Part shown: positions 8,779 to 17,356 of the stretch, in pieces | Layout of the letters: the number at the start of each line of letters is the position of its first letter | Numbering within the stretch: position 1 is the stretch's first letter | Assembly: GCA_958407995.1 (NCBI GenBank) | Contig: CATYJU010000022.1 | Span: forward strand, 1 to 32,472 | Source: an uncultured Collinsella sp. | GTDB taxonomy: Bacteria; Actinomycetota; Coriobacteriia; Coriobacteriales; Coriobacteriaceae | Length of the DNA: 32,472 bases | Direction: 5' to 3' | Translations under genes and position numbers: made by a program | The notes under the pieces: model-generated | Told to the model about the DNA's origin: nothing | The model's database searches: none | The model's input: only the letters and a program-made list of their open reading frames with translations

Positions 8779-11700
8779 ATGAAAAAGACGCAACGACTGC
8801 TAGCAACGGCAATGACGCCATTACTGATTCTTCAGTGTCTTCTGACGCCCCTTTCTGTCTGGGCTGATTCTTTACCGGTGCAGCCGGAATCTACTGATTA
8901 TTCCGTTAATGCCGCCGGCAGCTCGGAAGACGAGGACTTCGTCTTAAATGACGAACAGCAGGGGGTTGAAGTCGAGCAGCCGACTGTGTCAGACAATGAT
9001 TCTCCCTCATCCGTTTCTAGCGAGTCTGCTTCCAATGCGACTGATTCGCCGAAACCCGAAAATGTTGCATCCGCTGTCTTTGGCTCCGTTTCATACCAGA
9101 CTCATGTACAGGATATTGGCTGGCAAGCTCCCGTTTCAAATGGAATGACGGCTGGCACAACAGGTCGTGCTAAGCGCGTTGAAGCACTCAAGATCAATCT
9201 GCTTTCACAAGATGGCACCCCTTTGGGGAGTGACAGCATTTCGGTCCAATCTCATATTTCCGGGATCGGCTGGGAGTCTCAGCTGGTGGGTAACGGGCAG
9301 ACATCTGGAACAGTTGGACAGTCGCGAGCCATCGAGGCGATCAAGCTATCTTTGTCGGGCGGTCTTTCTGAATCGTATGACATTTGGTATCGCGTTCATT
9401 CTGCAAATGTTGGTTGGCTTGGCTGGGCCTCAAATGGTGAGCCTGCTGGAACGCAGGGCTATGCTTACCAGATCGAGGCAGTTCAGATTAGGGTGCTTCC
9501 AAAAAATGCCCAAGATGCACCGGTTCGAGGTGATGCCTTTAGGGACCATTCTCAGGATCCGCCTACCGTTTCCTATCGATCTCATGTCTCGAATGTTGGA
9601 TGGATGAGCGCCGTCGCGGACGGAAAGACATCGGGAGTCATCGACTCAAGTAATGCAATCGAGGCGTTATCGGTTAGTGTTAATTGGTATGGTCACGGAG
9701 GCTCTATTTTCTCTCGCGCGCACGTCTCTGGCATCGGTTGGCAAAACTGGTCTTCAGGCGCTGTTGGCACGACCGGGCAGTCTCGGACCATTGAAGCCGT
9801 TCAGCTTAAGCTAAATGACGATATATCTGCAACTTACGACATTTGGTACCGCGTGTATGCTTCCAAATTGGGCGGATGGCTGGGCTGGACGTCTAACGGG
9901 TCTCCTGCGGGCTCGGTGGGGAAGGGTGCCGCCATTCAGGGTGTTCAGATTTTATTGGTCGAAAAAAGCGGCTCTGCTCCCGGCGATACGTTGAACCATT
10001 TCATTGGAGCTACGGATGTTCTAAGCGGGAGCTCGCTTGGTCTTAACGGTAAAAGCCTGGGCTCCGTACAAGGCAAATCAATCCAATTGGGCTCCGAGAA
10101 CGGCTCTGAACCTTTAACCTCGCTCTCCATTTCGTTTGATAATCAAGAGATTTTAGGCTCAATTGACTATTCCGGCTTTTTTGAATTTGGCGGATGGAGC
10201 GGTGCTGTTTCTGACGGTGCTGCGCTTAACTCTAAAAACGATGGGCGTGTTCTAAAGGCAGTGAGATTGGCTCTTACTGGTGATTTGTCTAATGCCTATG
10301 ACGTTTGGTATCGGTGTTTTGACTCCAAAAAAGGATGGCTTGGCTGGGCGTGTAATGGCGCGGATGCGGGGGCAACGATACCGGGTTCATTCCTTAAGGC
10401 TGTCGAAGTAAGGATTATCAGTAAAGGCAGTGGCGCTCCCGGAGTAACGGACGGAGCATTTGTTTCCGATACTTCCGCCGATTGCACTCATGTTGTATAT
10501 CAGGCTCATTCCGCTAATCGTGGGTGGTCTCCATCTGTTTTAGATGGGCAGGATGCCGGCACAACGGGAAAATCGCTTTCGCTTCAAGCTCTGAATGTGT
10601 CGCTGGCCGGTGTGGATGATGGCTCTCTTATTGAGGCACGAGCCCATGTTGCCAATATTGGTTGGCAGGAATGGCGGTCTGCCGGTTATGTTGGGACCGT
10701 TGGACAAGGGTTGGCCATTCAGGCTCTTGAACTGCGCATAAATGGTCCCCTGGCGAATCAGTATGACATTTTCTATCGAGTTCATTCGGCTGGTTATGGT
10801 TGGTTGGGTTGGGCCAAGAACGGCGATTCCGCTGGAACTACCGGGTTAAATATCCAGATAGAGGCTGTCCAAATAAAGCTTGTCGCGAAGGGCGGAAATC
10901 CTGGTGCATCGTCTGCACCCGCATTTATCTCGGCTCCAGCTCTAACGCTCCAGGCGCATGTCGCCACGCTCGGTTGGATGAATCCCGTTGGCAACGGTGG
11001 TGTTGCTGGCACAACTGGTAGGTCGCTTGCTATTGAGGCACTGAAGTTGAATGTCTCAAGTAGTGTATCGGGCGGTATTGAGTACTCCGCCCATGTGCAG
11101 GATGTGGGCTGGCAAGGCTGGACTTCTAATGGGAATGTCGCTGGCACAGTAGGCTGTGCAAAGCGTATCGAGGCTCTAAAGATTAGGTTAACCGGTGATT
11201 TATCGAACTACTTTGATGTTTGGTATCGAGCATATTGCCAAGACTTTGGGTGGCTCGACTGGACCTCAAATGGGCAGCCTGCGGGTACGTCTAGGATAGG
11301 CTGCAGAGTCGAGTCTGTTCAAGTGAAGATTGTTCCCAAGGGCGCTGGTGCTCCCGGTTCTACTGCGCGTCCGTTTACTGACCAGCCTTTGTTGCCGGCA
11401 GATATGATGACTATGCTTAATCGGGCTAATAGATATTCGAGCAATACAAGCTGGCTCATTATGGTTGACAGGCAAGCATGCCGCCTTGGAGTTTTTCGTG
11501 GACAGCGCGGGTCGTGGAGTTACGCTCAATACTGGACTTGCTCTACCGGCGCCCCTAGTACTCCAACGCCTACGGGTGAGTATACCGTCACCGGCAAGGG
11601 CTACTCGTTTGGACATGGGTATACCTGCTACTACTACACGCAGTTTTATGGGGACTACCTGTTCCATTCAATACCGTACTTCCAGGGAACTTTTAATCCC

Positions 11701-11814
11701 ATGGACAGCCGAATGGGAATGCATATTTCACAAGGCTGCGTGCGTTTGCCCATCGATCGCGCTAAATGGATTTGGAATAACGTGCCCCTTGCTACCAAGG
11801 TGGTAATCTACTAG
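8779..11814 (+). CDS. Secreted ChW-repeat L,D-transpeptidase (YkuD), 1011 aa
   Basis: A surface protein ending in an L,D-transpeptidase, the enzyme class that makes 3-3 peptidoglycan cross-links or attaches proteins to peptidoglycan. Seen: a signal peptide at residues 1-30 (KKTQRLLATA then a hydrophobic run to VWADS); an acidic Ser-rich linker to about 100; five ChW triads at about 103-865, the third heavily degenerate as in the NlpC/P60 ChW protein at 2532; and a YkuD domain at about 888-1011 with the signature His982-x-Ser984-x-Gly986-Cys987-x-Arg989, Cys987 being the catalytic thiol. PTPTGEYTV earlier in the domain matches the family's TPTG motif. GGGGGA lies about 7 nt before the ATG. The near-equal length and the shared degenerate triad suggest duplication followed by exchange of the enzyme domain. 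No anchor motif is seen. Confidence 0.93.
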   Translation: MKKTQRLLATAMTPLLILQCLLTPLSVWADSLPVQPESTDYSVNAAGSSEDEDFVLNDEQQGVEVEQPTVSDNDSPSSVSSESASNATDSPKPENVASAVFGSVSYQTHVQDIGWQAPVSNGMTAGTTGRAKRVEALKINLLSQDGTPLGSDSISVQSHISGIGWESQLVGNGQTSGTVGQSRAIEAIKLSLSGGLSESYDIWYRVHSANVGWLGWASNGEPAGTQGYAYQIEAVQIRVLPKNAQDAPVRGDAFRDHSQDPPTVSYRSHVSNVGWMSAVADGKTSGVIDSSNAIEALSVSVNWYGHGGSIFSRAHVSGIGWQNWSSGAVGTTGQSRTIEAVQLKLNDDISATYDIWYRVYASKLGGWLGWTSNGSPAGSVGKGAAIQGVQILLVEKSGSAPGDTLNHFIGATDVLSGSSLGLNGKSLGSVQGKSIQLGSENGSEPLTSLSISFDNQEILGSIDYSGFFEFGGWSGAVSDGAALNSKNDGRVLKAVRLALTGDLSNAYDVWYRCFDSKKGWLGWACNGADAGATIPGSFLKAVEVRIISKGSGAPGVTDGAFVSDTSADCTHVVYQAHSANRGWSPSVLDGQDAGTTGKSLSLQALNVSLAGVDDGSLIEARAHVANIGWQEWRSAGYVGTVGQGLAIQALELRINGPLANQYDIFYRVHSAGYGWLGWAKNGDSAGTTGLNIQIEAVQIKLVAKGGNPGASSAPAFISAPALTLQAHVATLGWMNPVGNGGVAGTTGRSLAIEALKLNVSSSVSGGIEYSAHVQDVGWQGWTSNGNVAGTVGCAKRIEALKIRLTGDLSNYFDVWYRAYCQDFGWLDWTSNGQPAGTSRIGCRVESVQVKIVPKGAGAPGSTARPFTDQPLLPADMMTMLNRANRYSSNTSWLIMVDRQACRLGVFRGQRGSWSYAQYWTCSTGAPSTPTPTGEYTVTGKGYSFGHGYTCYYYTQFYGDYLFHSIPYFQGTFNPMDSRMGMHISQGCVRLPIDRAKWIWNNVPLATKVVIY

Positions 11815-11844
11815 CCATTCTCGTAAGCGACGAGAGCTTGTTAG

Positions 11845-11890
11845 AGGGCCCTTTCCTGTTGCCGTAGTCTTGGCAACGGGAAAGGGCCCT
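11845..11890 (+). terminator. Hairpin after the L,D-transpeptidase gene, likely terminator
   Basis: A long stem (AGGGCCCTTTCCTGTTGCC with GGCAACGGGAAAGGGCCCT; one mismatch or wobble) and an 8-nt loop, 30 nt after the stop. The T tract is poor, so termination may be less tight. Confidence 0.7.
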
Positions 11891-11999
11891 TGCCGTTGGA
11901 CAAGGCTCCTTTTTCTTCGTTCACCTAATTGGTGGCATTAATGAAGCTAACTCCCGATAGTATGGTTATTGAAGACTGTCTATCTAGGAGGCGATTCTT

Positions 12000-14900
12000 T
12001 TGAAAAGGCAATTTAGAGCATTTATTGTTCTGATTTCCTGCTTCATGTCGATGCTGCTTTTGAGCCCTTTGGCTTGTTGGGCAGATCAAAATGTTGGTTC
12101 CAACGAATATGAATCCGTCCCAGAGACCCAATCCGACCCCTCGGATCAAACTGCTGCTGTAGCCGATGAAACGGCGCCTTCGATTGATGTTACCATGGAG
12201 CCCAAAGAGGCGGTCCCGGATGTCAACTATAAATCTCACATTTCAGGCATTGGCTGGGAGCCGACGTTTACATCGAATGGCTCGATCTCTGGCACAACAG
12301 GCCAGTCTCGTAGGCTTGAGGCGCTCAGGGTTTCCCTCCCTAATTCAGAGGACCTTGGTATCGAATACCGCTCTCATGTTCAAAATGAAGGCTGGCAGGA
12401 TTGGGTTTCTAATGGAGCTGTCTCCGGCACGACGGGAAAGGGCCTTCAGATTGAAGCCGTCGAGCTCAAGCTGACGGGTGACAGGGCAGCTTCTTATGAC
12501 CTGTATTATCGCGTTCATGCTTCTAATTTCGGCTGGCTTGGATGGACCTCAAATGGGTCGACTGCTGGAACCACCGGTTGGTCTTATGCCGTTGAAGCAA
12601 TACAGATCGTCATTGTAAAGAAGGGTGACGCGGCGCCTGGCGATACCGCTGGTGCCTATGTCCCGTATGTCTTTAATTGCTCTCTTTCTCAGGTTGGGGA
12701 GACGACTAAAGTAACCCTGAATATTCCGCAGGTCGAGGATATAAAACGACTCGGCATCGCTGATTCGATAAAGGTTGCAGGCTCCATGTCGTATGGAGGG
12801 AGGGTCACCCGTTCCGTCTCAAGCACGATTGCACTCGGAGATCTGGGCTCTAGCTCCAGTGAAATTGATTTTAGCGATTATGGTCCGTTTGACGTTACGT
12901 TGCATTATTTGAAGAATGGAAATATCGTTCATGAGGATCATCAGTCAATTGGCATTTCTGCGAGCGAGTACAACCTTGCTCCTTTGAGCGCTTCTTTCCC
13001 CGTTGTTCTCTATTCGCTGGTTTTCTGGGATATCAGCACCTCTTCTGCTGGAACGAGCATTCCGTCAATCGTAATGCTCGATCGCCCAAGTGCCTATAAC
13101 TGGAACTCGCTTCCATCCGGGATGTATGGTCTTCCGTACCTGACTCATGAGGAGAATGCTTCCAGTTCGAGCTATCAGGCGTTCGCGGATTATGTCGCTG
13201 CGCTCTACAAGATCAATCCCAAGGCAAAGTTCAATCTGTATATCAATGACATCACCTGCTCGTTGATCCATAGGATGGTTTACGCCAATAAGATTCCCGC
13301 TGGTCAATACTTCATTCGGCTGTTGTCCGATGGATCTGCCACATATGTCTTTACCAACGAGGCCTTCGACGTTAAGGATCCAGATTCTAAGCAAGCGGAG
13401 CTGATTGCTCTATGGAACGCTGCAAAGAATAAGGAATACGAAACCGGTGAGGTCTCAAAGTCGTATAGCGATTATCACGATCACTGGGATTCTATGTATG
13501 CCGTGCTGAGTATTGAGCCCGGCACTCAGTGGTGGATGACTCGAACGAATCTGTTTACGAGTGGTGACGATAATGCCTTTGCGAATAAGATCGCATCCGA
13601 TCCTAACGTTAAGAAGATGAACGTTTCGAGCATGCTTACGAGCCTGCAGAATAGGGGAGAGTACACGGTCCAAGCGTTTAAGGCTCTGTACAACTTTAAC
13701 GATGGTTATTTTGATGCGGCTACTCAGCAGGGCAAAAAGGTAATGATGCTGCTTGGAACGTATGTTACTTACGAGCAGAATTTTGACGACTATGCCAACT
13801 TGACCGAGGTTATCTATGGCGATGACTATTTGTATTATTACAAGGGGCATCCAAACACGCCGACGGGCATGTATCCCCAAAAGCAGGAACAGCTTGACCG
13901 TCTGAGCATTACCGATGTCGATTCTTCCGTTGCTGCAGAGCTGATTCTCTTCTTTAATCCGGAGATCGGTCTGTCTGGATATGGGTCTAGTACGTATAAC
14001 TCGGCCAGCGCCGATGCTGCTGGTGGACTTTGGAATTCAACGAAGGCCGAGGCCTTGAAGCCGGGTGCCGTTATCGATTATTCGATTATGGATTGGTTTG
14101 CTTCTCCGGTTACCGAAGACACGGATGCTGCAATCAGATCCCTTTGCAAGCAGGGTGACTCTTGCTATCTCGTAGAATTTTCGGATTCCGTCCTTGCTTC
14201 GGCAAATTACGACTTTGCTATTTATTCGCACAATAGCGGCGCTCTGACTTATTTCAAGAAGGACGAGTCGGGCTACGACGTCGTCAAGGTGTCACGAGGC
14301 TCGCTTGATGTTTTGGCAACTTCGCATGTTTCGAATGACGGTTGGCAGTCGGCTTCCAAGGGCGGAAATGTTTCTGGCACCGTTGGTCAGTCCAAAGCTG
14401 TCGAGGCTATAACTCTCAATCTGCAGAATGCTCCCTACGATGGCAGCTTGGAGTACAGGACGCATGTTTCCGATTACGGTTGGCAAGACTATGTGAAAGA
14501 GGGAGAAGTCTCCGGTACTACTGGTCAGAGCAAGTCTGTCCAGGCTATCCAAATTCGACTTACTGGTGAGATGGCCAATCGTTATGACGTTTACTATCGC
14601 GCTCATGTTCAGGACAAGGGCTGGCTTGGCTGGGCCTGCAATGATCAAGTTGCCGGAACGACTGGGTTTGGCTTGAGGCTCGAGGCATACCAGGTCGTTT
14701 TGGTTGAAAAGGGTTCGCCTGCACCAGGGGATACGAGTCAGCCCTCTATTCAGAAAACTTTTTCAATAAAGGCTCATGTTTCAAACCTTGGTTGGCAGGA
14801 ACCTGTTTATGAGGGCATGACGGCGGGCACAACTGGTCGAAATCTTGCTGTTGAGGCGTTGGCTATTAGCAAGCCCGAACTCGGGTATTCCGGTAACATC

Positions 14901-15164
14901 GAATATCGAGCTCATGTTCAGAATATCGGCTGGCAAAAGTGGGTCAAGAACGGCAAGCTGGCCGGCACCACGGGTAAGTCTCTTTCTATTGAAGCTGTAG
15001 AAATTAAGCTTACGGGTGATCTCGCCAAGCATTATGACGTTGTCTATAGGGCGCATGTGCAGGGTAAGGGTTGGCTCGATTGGGTTAAATCGGGCGAGTG
15101 CGCAGGTACAACTGGAGAGGCCCTACATATGGAAGCGATTGAGGTTAAGTTGGTTGATAAATAG
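12000..15164 (+). CDS. Secreted ChW-repeat protein with GT80-like (PM0188-type) sialyltransferase domain, 1054 aa
   Basis: A signal peptide (1-29, ending CWA-DQ) is followed by one ChW triad (about 75-215), a beta-rich segment (about 220-340, Ig-like by position), a GT-B-like domain (about 340-760) and two more triads (about 768-1054). The central domain carries, in order, the three bacterial sialyltransferase motifs: SDG at 443-445 in LLSDGSATYV (D/E-D/E-G), His617-Pro618 in YYYKGHPNTP (HP), and Ser663-Ser664 in GYGSSTY (S/T). Spacing and flanking text recall Pasteurella PM0188. Asp444 would be the general base; the first acidic position is Ser443. GT80 enzymes transfer sialic acid from CMP-sialic acid to galactosides. 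The start must be TTG: AGGAGG at 11986-11991 lies 8 nt ahead, an in-frame TAG sits at 11985, and no ATG fits. The sugar and activity are untested. Confidence 0.8.
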   Translation: MKRQFRAFIVLISCFMSMLLLSPLACWADQNVGSNEYESVPETQSDPSDQTAAVADETAPSIDVTMEPKEAVPDVNYKSHISGIGWEPTFTSNGSISGTTGQSRRLEALRVSLPNSEDLGIEYRSHVQNEGWQDWVSNGAVSGTTGKGLQIEAVELKLTGDRAASYDLYYRVHASNFGWLGWTSNGSTAGTTGWSYAVEAIQIVIVKKGDAAPGDTAGAYVPYVFNCSLSQVGETTKVTLNIPQVEDIKRLGIADSIKVAGSMSYGGRVTRSVSSTIALGDLGSSSSEIDFSDYGPFDVTLHYLKNGNIVHEDHQSIGISASEYNLAPLSASFPVVLYSLVFWDISTSSAGTSIPSIVMLDRPSAYNWNSLPSGMYGLPYLTHEENASSSSYQAFADYVAALYKINPKAKFNLYINDITCSLIHRMVYANKIPAGQYFIRLLSDGSATYVFTNEAFDVKDPDSKQAELIALWNAAKNKEYETGEVSKSYSDYHDHWDSMYAVLSIEPGTQWWMTRTNLFTSGDDNAFANKIASDPNVKKMNVSSMLTSLQNRGEYTVQAFKALYNFNDGYFDAATQQGKKVMMLLGTYVTYEQNFDDYANLTEVIYGDDYLYYYKGHPNTPTGMYPQKQEQLDRLSITDVDSSVAAELILFFNPEIGLSGYGSSTYNSASADAAGGLWNSTKAEALKPGAVIDYSIMDWFASPVTEDTDAAIRSLCKQGDSCYLVEFSDSVLASANYDFAIYSHNSGALTYFKKDESGYDVVKVSRGSLDVLATSHVSNDGWQSASKGGNVSGTVGQSKAVEAITLNLQNAPYDGSLEYRTHVSDYGWQDYVKEGEVSGTTGQSKSVQAIQIRLTGEMANRYDVYYRAHVQDKGWLGWACNDQVAGTTGFGLRLEAYQVVLVEKGSPAPGDTSQPSIQKTFSIKAHVSNLGWQEPVYEGMTAGTTGRNLAVEALAISKPELGYSGNIEYRAHVQNIGWQKWVKNGKLAGTTGKSLSIEAVEIKLTGDLAKHYDVVYRAHVQGKGWLDWVKSGECAGTTGEALHMEAIEVKLVDK

Positions 15165-15241
15165 TAAGTGATGCAAGTCTATCATCTATCCGCTATTGCA
15201 GTAATTCAGTGGTTTAGTCCAACTGTATTAGTTTAATCTTG

Positions 15242-15271
15242 AAGGAGTTTATGATTTTTCGTAAACTCCTT
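15242..15271 (+). terminator. Hairpin after the GT80-like ChW gene, likely terminator
   Basis: A perfect 10-bp stem (AAGGAGTTTA / TAAACTCCTT) with a 10-nt loop, followed by TAGTTTAG. It separates the ChW genes from the AT-rich glycosyltransferase operon. Confidence 0.65.
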
Positions 15272-15306
15272 TAGTTTAGCTACTAATTAATTATAGGGAC
15301 TCGTTT

Positions 15307-16932
15307 ATGAATTCATGTGCAAAACGATGCAAGTTTTATGGCGTTTTATTTGCTGTAATGTTTGTGGCTGCGTTATTAGTCGCAATTTATTATTGCAATT
15401 TGAAAACAGGGTTTCATGTTGACGAGCTGTGGACTTTCGGTCTCTCGAATAGTTTTTATTTTCCACATATTTTTTGGGAAAACAATATGGATGCCAACTG
15501 GATGGATCCTACGTTCATTCAGTCTTATTTGACAGTTGATACAGGGCATGTGTTTCGGTTTGATTCGGTTTTATATAATCTGAGTAATGACGCACATCCT
15601 CCTCTCTATTTTTTCATTATTCATACCGTTTGCTCACTGTTTCCGAATGAATTTAGCAAATGGTTTGGCTTGGTTCCTAATCTATGTTTCTATTCACTCA
15701 GCTTAGTATTTTTATTTAAGCTTTCTTACAAAGTGTTTCAGAGTAAGCCAGTCGCCCTAATTTTAATGGCTCTTTGGGCTTTCTGTCCCATAGCGTTAAA
15801 TCTAGTGACCTACATTCGAATGTATCTGTTATTGGTGACACTTGCCCTAGCATTTCTTGATGCGTTATTCGATATGTTTAATGCTTCCTTCGCCAATCGA
15901 TCGGTTTATTTCCGCCTATTTGTTATTTCTTTATTGGGGTTTTTAACTCATTTCTATTTCTATATTTATCTCTTTTTTGTTTCCTGTTTTTTTACTATTT
16001 ATTTTTGGGCAAGAAAAGGGTGGAGGTTCTCCTTTAAATATGGAGTCACGATTGTCTTATCGGTTTGTCTGTCATTTATCATATTTCCTCCAGCATTAAG
16101 CAACATGTTTGGGAATCACTATGTCGAATCGGCCTCATCGCAATCAGGGGTAATGGTATTACTTAGACGAATTTGGCAATTTCTAGGGTCGTCGTCCGTT
16201 GATTTGTTCTTCGGATCAAGGCTTCTTTTGATTGCCTGCTTCTGTTTGTCAATTGCCCTTTGTTTCTACTTGCTATGGAATAAAAAAATTAATCGTGAGC
16301 ATCCTGAGTCGATTTATATAGTTTTATTATTTAATTCATCCCTTGTTTTTTACGTCACAGCTTGCTATGTATCTCCTTTTACTTCGTCAAGATACATATG
16401 CTTGGCATATCCAGGATTACTGTTATTTGGATTTGGAATGTTCTTGTATCTATTTAGATATTTGCAAATTCGCTATAGAAATAATACTGATTTCAATTTT
16501 CGGGGCACTATTTTAGTTTCTGTTGTATTTGTTTGCGCAATTATTGCTGCAGATTCTGTTTTCTTTTCTTCCAATGCTTTGTATTTATATCCGAAATCTG
16601 CTGACAATGAAGCCGCAGTAGAGAAGTATGCGGGTTCAACGGGGCTCTTTGTCTCTTATGATTACTATCAGCTCACTGCGAAGCTACTAGAAGTTGCCAA
16701 ATTGTCTCGCATTCATGCGCTGATTCCTGATCAGAAAGCTATTAGCAGTTTTTGCGATAGAAATTATATTGATTCTGATGGTCTGGTTGTTTACATGAAT
16801 AATCACGACTGCGAAGAAGAGGTTCTTTCTCAACTGAAAGATGAACTAGGATATAGTGGTTTTAAAAAACTGCCCGGATATACTCAAATCGATGATGGAA
16901 CCTCTTGTTTTGTTTATGTCCTTTATAGATAA
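15307..16932 (+). CDS. Polytopic GT-C type membrane glycosyltransferase, 541 aa
   Basis: An integral membrane protein of the GT-C fold (GT39/ArnT-like), enzymes that use a polyprenyl-phosphate sugar and act on the outer face of the membrane. Seen: a first membrane segment at about residues 12-30, then FHVDELWTFGLS, where the Asp-Glu pair sits in the first outer loop as in the fold, and NDAHPPLYFFIIH, the family's HPPLY motif, at about residue 97. Many hydrophobic segments follow to about 430, then a soluble tail of about 110 residues. It lies 20 nt upstream of a GtrA gene and two genes upstream of a GtrB-like gene, the arrangement of three-component glycan modification systems. The gene is AT-rich relative to those on both sides. 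The transferred sugar is unknown. Confidence 0.8.
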   Translation: MNSCAKRCKFYGVLFAVMFVAALLVAIYYCNLKTGFHVDELWTFGLSNSFYFPHIFWENNMDANWMDPTFIQSYLTVDTGHVFRFDSVLYNLSNDAHPPLYFFIIHTVCSLFPNEFSKWFGLVPNLCFYSLSLVFLFKLSYKVFQSKPVALILMALWAFCPIALNLVTYIRMYLLLVTLALAFLDALFDMFNASFANRSVYFRLFVISLLGFLTHFYFYIYLFFVSCFFTIYFWARKGWRFSFKYGVTIVLSVCLSFIIFPPALSNMFGNHYVESASSQSGVMVLLRRIWQFLGSSSVDLFFGSRLLLIACFCLSIALCFYLLWNKKINREHPESIYIVLLFNSSLVFYVTACYVSPFTSSRYICLAYPGLLLFGFGMFLYLFRYLQIRYRNNTDFNFRGTILVSVVFVCAIIAADSVFFSSNALYLYPKSADNEAAVEKYAGSTGLFVSYDYYQLTAKLLEVAKLSRIHALIPDQKAISSFCDRNYIDSDGLVVYMNNHDCEEEVLSQLKDELGYSGFKKLPGYTQIDDGTSCFVYVLYR

Positions 16933-16952
16933 CAGTAGGAAAAGGGTCTTTA

Positions 16953-17345
16953 ATGAAACGAGATTCGGTGATTCAATTTCTGAAGTTTTCGATTGTTGGA
17001 CTTTCAAATACAATCGTTTCTTACTTAGTTTACGCGGCACTCCTTTTTATTGGAGTGAACTATATTGTCGCCAATATAGTTTCATATTTTGCTGGTGTCA
17101 TCAATTCCTTCTATTGGAACAATAAATATGTTTTTGATAATGAGAGATCGGATTTGAGTTCACTTATTTCAAGTTTTTCCAAGCTACTTGCTTCGAGTGC
17201 TTTTACTGGATTGATTATCAACAACATCCTTTTGTACTTTTGGGTTAGTGTGCTTGGAATTTCTTCTATTCTTGGTCCACTGCTTAACTTGTTTGTAACT
17301 TATCCTCTTAATTATATTTTAAGTAAGTATTGGGCATTTAAGTGA
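16953..17345 (+). CDS. GtrA family membrane protein (lipid-linked sugar flippase), 130 aa
   Basis: A small protein of four membrane segments that matches the GtrA family in length and pattern: IQFLKFSIVGLSNTIVSYLV at the start, a second segment from ALLFIGVNYIVANIV, the family-typical FWNNKYVF-like text (here FYWNNKYVF), and a basic end YILSKYWAFK. GtrA proteins are thought to flip undecaprenyl-phosphate-linked sugars across the membrane for a GT-C enzyme. AGGAAAAGGG precedes the ATG. The stop codon lies 11 nt before the ATG of the next gene, and a GTG overlapping the stop could give coupled translation. Confidence in the family is high; the specific sugar is not known. Confidence 0.92.
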   Translation: MKRDSVIQFLKFSIVGLSNTIVSYLVYAALLFIGVNYIVANIVSYFAGVINSFYWNNKYVFDNERSDLSSLISSFSKLLASSAFTGLIINNILLYFWVSVLGISSILGPLLNLFVTYPLNYILSKYWAFK

Positions 17346-17356
17346 TAGGTGCTTGC

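Noticed and set aside
2787..15161. CRISPR-like regularity from the repeated ChW coding units
   Set aside because: The repeats are protein-coding, long and divergent, with no short identical repeats or spacers.
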